This document shows, one piece after another, positions 53,336 through 55,833 of a stretch of DNA of 55,833 bases (position 1 is its first letter; each line of letters begins with the position of its first letter). The translations under genes and the position numbers were made by a program. A model generated the notes under the pieces. That model worked only from the letters and a program-made list of their open reading frames with translations. It was not told the origin of the DNA and did no database searches. The DNA lies in NCBI GenBank assembly GCA_965371965.1, contig CBDVAM010000010.1, positions 1 to 55,833 on the forward strand, in the 5' to 3' direction. Source of the stretch: S146-42 sp965371965 (lineage in GTDB: Bacteria > Planctomycetota > Phycisphaerae > Phycisphaerales > UBA1924).

Positions 53336-54664
53336 TCACGCCTTCGCAAGCTCGATCGCACGGGCATACACCTTCTCCAAGTCATCGACCATTGTTTGCG
53401 CGCTGAACTCGATAACGCAGCGCTCGTGTCCCCGGCGGATCATCGCCTCGCGCTGCTCGGGATTATCTGCCAAGAAGACGATGCCCTCGCGGAGGGCTCG
53501 GATATCCCCTGGTTGGACCAGAATACCGGTCTCGCCGTCGATGCAGACCTCTTTGGTGCCGTCGACATCGTTGGCGATGACCGCTGTCTGGGCGAGCATG
53601 GCCTGTGTGACGGCCCTGGGCAGGCCCTCGCGATAGCTGGGATGAGCGAGGATGTCCATCGCGCGAATCAGCCCGGGGATCTTCTCGGGGGCAACCAGGC
53701 CCGTGGTAAGGACCTGTTCGCTGAGGCCCAGTTCGCGCACGCGGGCGAGCAGGCGATCGCGCCACCAGCCGTCGCCGACCCATAGCAACTTCCAGTTCCG
53801 ATGCGCCTTGAGGTCGTCGGCGAGTGCGTCGAGAAGGTCGTCGTGACCCTTGAGTTCTGCCAAGCGCGAGACCGTGCCGATGACGAGGTCGCCGTGCTTG
53901 AGCCCGAGGGCTTGGCGGATCTCTTCACGCGATTCACCCGGTGCGGCGTGGATAAACGGCTCGATCTCCATGCCGCTGCGGACGGTGACGTACTGCTCGG
54001 GCTTGCCGATCTTGCGCGCCAGAAACTGCTCGGTCATGGCGTCGGCGACCGAGACAATGAGGTGACAGCGCTTGGCGGCGTAACGCTCGGCGAGGACGTA
54101 GATCGCGTTCTTGTGCTTGGGGAGGTACTTGTGGAATGGAGGGCCGTGGATGGTGTGGCAGATGGCCAGATGGCCAGATGGCCAGATGGCCAAATCGGAA
54201 GTTGGCGGATCGGACGCGGGTCGCGATGCAGACATCTGGCCCTTTGGCAACTTGGTCCTTTGGCGCTTTGCGACGGTCCATGCCGCGGCTCGACCCAGGA
54301 TGCCGGCCTTCGATGAGTGGGTGTGAACGATATCGGGCTGGATCGCGAGAATGAGCGACCGGAGTTGCTTGAGGCATTTGCGATCGCGCCACGGGTTGAT
54401 CTCGCGCACGAGGTCGGGGACTTCGTGGGTGGTGATGGGGTGGCACAGCTCTCCGAGCTGTGAACCCAGCTCTGAGAGCTGGGCCACCTCATGATTGTGA
54501 GCCTTGACCCGATCGAGCATCGAGCCCTCGGGGCCGAAGATCGGGCCGAACGCCAGATGGACCTCGTGCCCGAGGCGAGCCTGGCCCTCGCACGAGAGGA
54601 CGGTGTTCTCCTGGCTGCCGCCGAGGATGAGGCGGGTTGAGATGTGGAGGATGCAAAGGGGCAC
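53336..54664 (-). CDS. GT4 glycosyltransferase with two inserted repeat-derived segments
   Basis: 442 residues, GT-B fold. N-terminal ILHISTRLILGGSQENTVL, then VHTHSSKAGILGR and CHTIHGPPFH. The C-terminal nucleotide-sugar domain has VIGTVSRLAELKGHDDLLDA, LLWVGDGWWRDRLLARV, HPSYREGLPRAVTQAM and the EX7E-like region ending DGETGILVQPGD. Two stretches do not fit the family: residues about 59-76 (AQLSELGSQLGELCHP), encoded by a cloverleaf-like palindrome, and about 134-168 (RTKLPKGQMSASRP...AIWPSGHLAI), encoded partly by an 8-bp tandem repeat. Both keep the frame. The catalytic parts look intact, so it is probably still functional. It probably acts in polysaccharide or lipid glycosylation. Confidence 0.87.
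   Translation of the reverse strand: MPLCILHISTRLILGGSQENTVLSCEGQARLGHEVHLAFGPIFGPEGSMLDRVKAHNHEVAQLSELGSQLGELCHPITTHEVPDLVREINPWRDRKCLKQLRSLILAIQPDIVHTHSSKAGILGRAAAWTVAKRQRTKLPKGQMSASRPASDPPTSDLAIWPSGHLAICHTIHGPPFHKYLPKHKNAIYVLAERYAAKRCHLIVSVADAMTEQFLARKIGKPEQYVTVRSGMEIEPFIHAAPGESREEIRQALGLKHGDLVIGTVSRLAELKGHDDLLDALADDLKAHRNWKLLWVGDGWWRDRLLARVRELGLSEQVLTTGLVAPEKIPGLIRAMDILAHPSYREGLPRAVTQAMLAQTAVIANDVDGTKEVCIDGETGILVQPGDIRALREGIVFLADNPEQREAMIRRGHERCVIEFSAQTMVDDLEKVYARAIELAKA
54160..54191. repeat. 8-bp tandem repeat (AGATGGCC x4) inside the GT4 gene
   Basis: Four perfect copies of AGATGGCC lie within the coding sequence (minus-strand unit GGCCATCT). They encode the part of the protein around AIWPSGHLAI. 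The copy number is such that the frame is kept; adding or losing one copy would shift it. Confidence 0.85.
54439..54488. repeat. 50-bp cloverleaf-like palindromic element inside the GT4 gene
   Basis: An outer 6-bp stem, GGTGGC (54439-54444) and GCCACC (54483-54488), encloses two perfect 8-bp hairpins: CACAGCTC/GAGCTGTG (54444-54451 and 54455-54462) and CCCAGCTC/GAGCTGGG (54465-54472 and 54476-54483). On paper this is a compact three-way junction. It corresponds to residues about 59-76 of the glycosyltransferase, a segment absent from the normal family pattern. Confidence 0.8.
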
Positions 54665-54695
54665 GACGAGAGGTTATGGGCGCAACGACCCTTTG

Positions 54696-54775
54696 TCGGA
54701 GCCGACGGGCGTAAGCACGCGGACATCGGAGCCGACGGGCGGACATCGGAGCCGACGGGCGTGAGCACGCGGACC
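54696..54775 (-). repeat. Left inverted REP-like cluster (three units)
   Basis: Three head-to-tail units beginning TCGGAGCCGACGGGCG: 54696-54725 (30 nt), 54726-54745 (20 nt, lacking the 10-base hairpin arm GTAAGCACGC) and 54746-54775 (30 nt). Read on the minus strand they carry the sequence CCGCGTGCTTACGCCCGTCG, nearly the same as the direct units to the right. They lie between the GT4 start and the transposase gene. Confidence 0.8.
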
Positions 54776-54858
54776 ATGTGCTCGCGATCACACGACATGC
54801 TGAGGATCGCCAGCATCTGGACTGATCTTGGCTGGGTTGGCATTCGGACGCCAATGGC

Positions 54859-54888
54859 CCGCGTGCTTACGCACGTCGGCTCTGACAG
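54859..54888 (+). repeat. Left direct REP-like unit
   Basis: One unit starting CCGCGTGCTTACGCACGTCG and ending GGCTCTGACAG. It can form CCG-CGTGC / GCACG-T-CGG, an 8-bp stem with a one-base bulge and a TTAC loop. It is identical over its length to the main unit of the right-hand array and is opposite in orientation to the cluster at 54696-54775, so the two form a BIME-like pair. Confidence 0.8.
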
Positions 54889-54935
54889 AACGATTCGCTA
54901 GCTCAGACTCGCGGCTGTGAGGGTATTCTGTAGCA

Positions 54936-55460
54936 ATGGGACAACCTCTAGCCTATTTCCTTACCTGGACCACGCGCGGTACCTGGCTCCATGGCGATCA
55001 ACGGGGCTCGGTTGATCTGGAACATAATCAGTTTGGATTTCCCCGGCTCCATCCGAATGAGACAACCCGACAGCGACGAGAGAACCTCATGAGCGACGAT
55101 GCGGTTCATTTGAATGAGGCCGCCAGGGCAACTGTCGATGGTGCGATTCGCGAGGTCTGTCGGCGGCGTGACTGGCATCAACTTGCTCTCAGCGTTCGAT
55201 CGAATCATGTCCATGTGGTTCTTGGAATCGAGGGCAGGACGCCGGAAATGGCCATGCAGCAGCTCAAGAGCTGGGGTACGCGAGCGCTGTACGGCTCGAA
55301 TCAGTTCCCATCTGGACGTGCCATCTGGACTCGCCACGCCAGCACGAGGTACTTGTGGGATCAGAAGAGCGTTGACGCAGCGATCGTCTATGTGATGACG
55401 GAGCAGGATCGGATCGAGCGATTCCTGCCGAAGGATTTGGGATCAGAGCCGCGGGCATGA
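54936..55460 (+). CDS. REP-associated tyrosine transposase (RAYT, IS200/Y1 type)
   Basis: 174 residues, ATG at 54936. HUH single-strand nuclease of the Y1 type: the N-terminus YFLTWTTRGTWLHGDQRG is the signature of this RAYT group, the metal-binding His pair is H91-V-H93 in RSNHVHVVLGI, and Y152 in DAAIVYVMTEQ is the likely catalytic Tyr. Such enzymes cut and join single-stranded REP hairpins and are usually single-copy and domesticated. The C-terminal six residues or so are encoded inside the right inverted REP, which also contains the stop codon. No typical ribosome site is visible; a TATTCT lies at 54924. Confidence 0.9.
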   Translation: MGQPLAYFLTWTTRGTWLHGDQRGSVDLEHNQFGFPRLHPNETTRQRRENLMSDDAVHLNEAARATVDGAIREVCRRRDWHQLALSVRSNHVHVVLGIEGRTPEMAMQQLKSWGTRALYGSNQFPSGRAIWTRHASTRYLWDQKSVDAAIVYVMTEQDRIERFLPKDLGSEPRA

Positions 55461-55472
55461 GCACGCGGACCA
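55444..55472 (-). repeat. Right inverted REP-like unit, overlapping the transposase 3' end
   Basis: CAGAGCCGCGGGCATGAGCA and the following CGCGGACCA resemble the left inverted units (GAGCCGACGGGCGTGAGCAC). CCGCG/CGCGG can pair. The transposase stop codon (55458-55460) lies inside it. Confidence 0.75.
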
Positions 55473-55553
55473 GGTGCTCCGATTGCGCGATGATATCAGC
55501 GATCCTCGCCAATCGAAGGGATTGCGGTCCGGTTGCAATCGTGCGTCTAAAGT

Positions 55554-55687
55554 CCGCGTGCTCACGCACGTCGGCTCTGACAGGACCATCCGCGTGCTTA
55601 CGCACGTCGACTCTGACAGGACCATCCGCGTGCTTACGCACGTCGGCTCTGACAGGACCATCCGCGTGCTTACGCACGTCGGCTCTG
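55554..55687 (+). repeat. 36-bp tandem array of direct REP-like units, 3.7 copies
   Basis: Units start at 55554, 55590, 55626 and 55662 (the last is partial, ending at 55687). Each holds the hairpin CCGCGTGCTTACGCACGTCG followed by GCTCTGACAGGACCAT, with two single-base variants (CTCAC in the first, GACTC in the second). The hairpin is palindromic and there are no spacers of varying sequence, so this is not a CRISPR array. Confidence 0.9.
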
Positions 55688-55798
55688 TTAGAACTGATTC
55701 ACCGCGCTGAGCATCGGCAGCATGATCGCCATCACCATCGCCCCCACGAACACGAACAGCCCGACCAGCAGCAGCGGACTCTTAATCCGTTGGTTCAA
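55688..55798 (-). pseudogene. C-terminal remnant of a type II secretion/pilus F-family (GspF/PilC-like) gene
   Basis: On the minus strand the frame SPLLLVGLFVFVGAMVMAI then MLPMLSAVNQF ends at a TAA at 55688-55690. A final membrane helix followed by LPML/LPIF and a short tail is how GspF/PilC proteins end. Upstream the frame meets a TGA at 55802-55804, and the DNA there is the 3' half of a tRNA gene, so the N-terminal bulk is missing. A TTG at 55796-55798 could in principle start a 36-residue peptide. The stop codon touches the last REP unit. Confidence 0.5.
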
Positions 55799-55820
55799 GG
55801 TTCAAGTCCTTGTGCGGGTA
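55771..55820 (+). tRNA. 3' half of tRNA-Lys(CTT), partial
   Basis: Anticodon arm 55774-55790: stem GCGGA/TCCGT around the 7-base loop CTCTTAA, anticodon CTT at 55781-55783. Variable loop TGGTT (55791-55795). T arm CAAGG-TTCAAGT-CCTTG (55796-55812) is perfect. Acceptor 3' strand TGCGGGT and discriminator A run 55813-55820, with no encoded CCA. The 5' acceptor strand and D arm that should occupy roughly 55747-55773 are absent; that stretch instead encodes the GspF-like tail on the other strand. It is therefore a fragment, such as the scar of recombination or integration at a tRNA gene. Confidence 0.7.
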
Positions 55821-55833
55821 CTCTTGAAAATTT

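Larger units (their letters stand above)
54696..55687. mobile_element. RAYT transposase with paired flanking REP-like hairpins
   Basis: The unit has the order inverted REP, spacer of about 83 bases, direct REP, transposase gene, inverted REP, spacer of about 81 bases, direct REP array. The spacers on the two sides resemble each other (both contain TGCTC...GAT near the inverted REP and end just before CCGCGTG), so each flank looks like a BIME. This is the arrangement of a REP-generating locus. Confidence 0.72.

Noticed and set aside
55554..55687. Tandem 36-bp units resembling a small CRISPR array
   Set aside because: The period is uniform, there are no unique spacers, the unit itself is palindromic, and no cas gene is nearby. 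The units match REP hairpins flanking the transposase.
55747..55820. A complete tRNA-Lys gene
   Set aside because: The expected acceptor 5' strand and D arm are not present upstream of the anticodon arm, so only the 3' half is claimed.

Overview
The window (about 56 kb, GC-rich) looks like chromosomal DNA of a planctomycete, most probably of the Phycisphaerae. The support is circumstantial but consistent: a Tat-exported Gfo/Idh/MocA oxidoreductase, a DUF1080 lipoprotein, a DUF5117/5118-type secreted metzincin, a small secreted protein with a VPLP...RRRR sorting tail, a bacterial FUN14-like membrane protein, an LptE/BamD-like pair (outer membrane) and murE-murF-mraY (a peptidoglycan precursor pathway). 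The lineage is inferred from gene content; no rRNA is present.

Layout. 1-5.4 kb: Bax-inhibitor-like protein, guaB, divergent glycogen-debranching enzyme and a small lipoprotein. 5.4-10.8 kb: secreted metalloprotease, DUF1080 lipoprotein, cyclophilin, PilZ protein and RRM protein. 11-13.9 kb: one copy of a 169-bp structured repeat, an overlapping apaG-DUF1272-unknown operon, a broken ankyrin gene and a small surface-sorted protein. 14-24 kb: PhoD-like phosphodiesterase, the second (inverted) repeat copy, Gfo/Idh oxidoreductase, a divergent folD, ligA, a LuxR regulator and a two-DTG aspartic protease. 24-31.5 kb: recQ, a Tat-exported epimerase-like protein, acnA overlapped by a GNAT gene, and FUN14. 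31.5-36.5 kb: a phosphoesterase/GT39 pair, a MarR regulator next to an MBL-fold protein with an identical 15-bp site before both, and a cupin gene. 36.5-43.5 kb: ftsH, an LptE/BamD-like pair, lexA, an apparently gene-poor 750 bp and dprA. 43.6-49 kb: queA-murE-murF-mraY, tightly packed. 49-54.7 kb: penicillin-acylase-like hydrolase, a large secreted protein of unknown function and a GT4 glycosyltransferase.

The most unusual part is the right end (54.1-55.8 kb). It holds a REP-associated tyrosine transposase (RAYT) bracketed on each side by an inverted and a direct REP-like hairpin, with the right direct copy expanded into a 36-bp tandem array. The neighbouring glycosyltransferase gene carries two in-frame low-complexity or palindromic insertions, one of which folds on paper as a three-way junction. 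The window closes on the 3' half of a tRNA-Lys(CTT) joined to the C-terminal tail of what looks like a type II secretion F-family gene. No CRISPR array, rRNA, complete tRNA or integrase was seen. Start codons were chosen by eye from ribosome-binding sites and signal peptides; all family names come from motif recognition without database searches.
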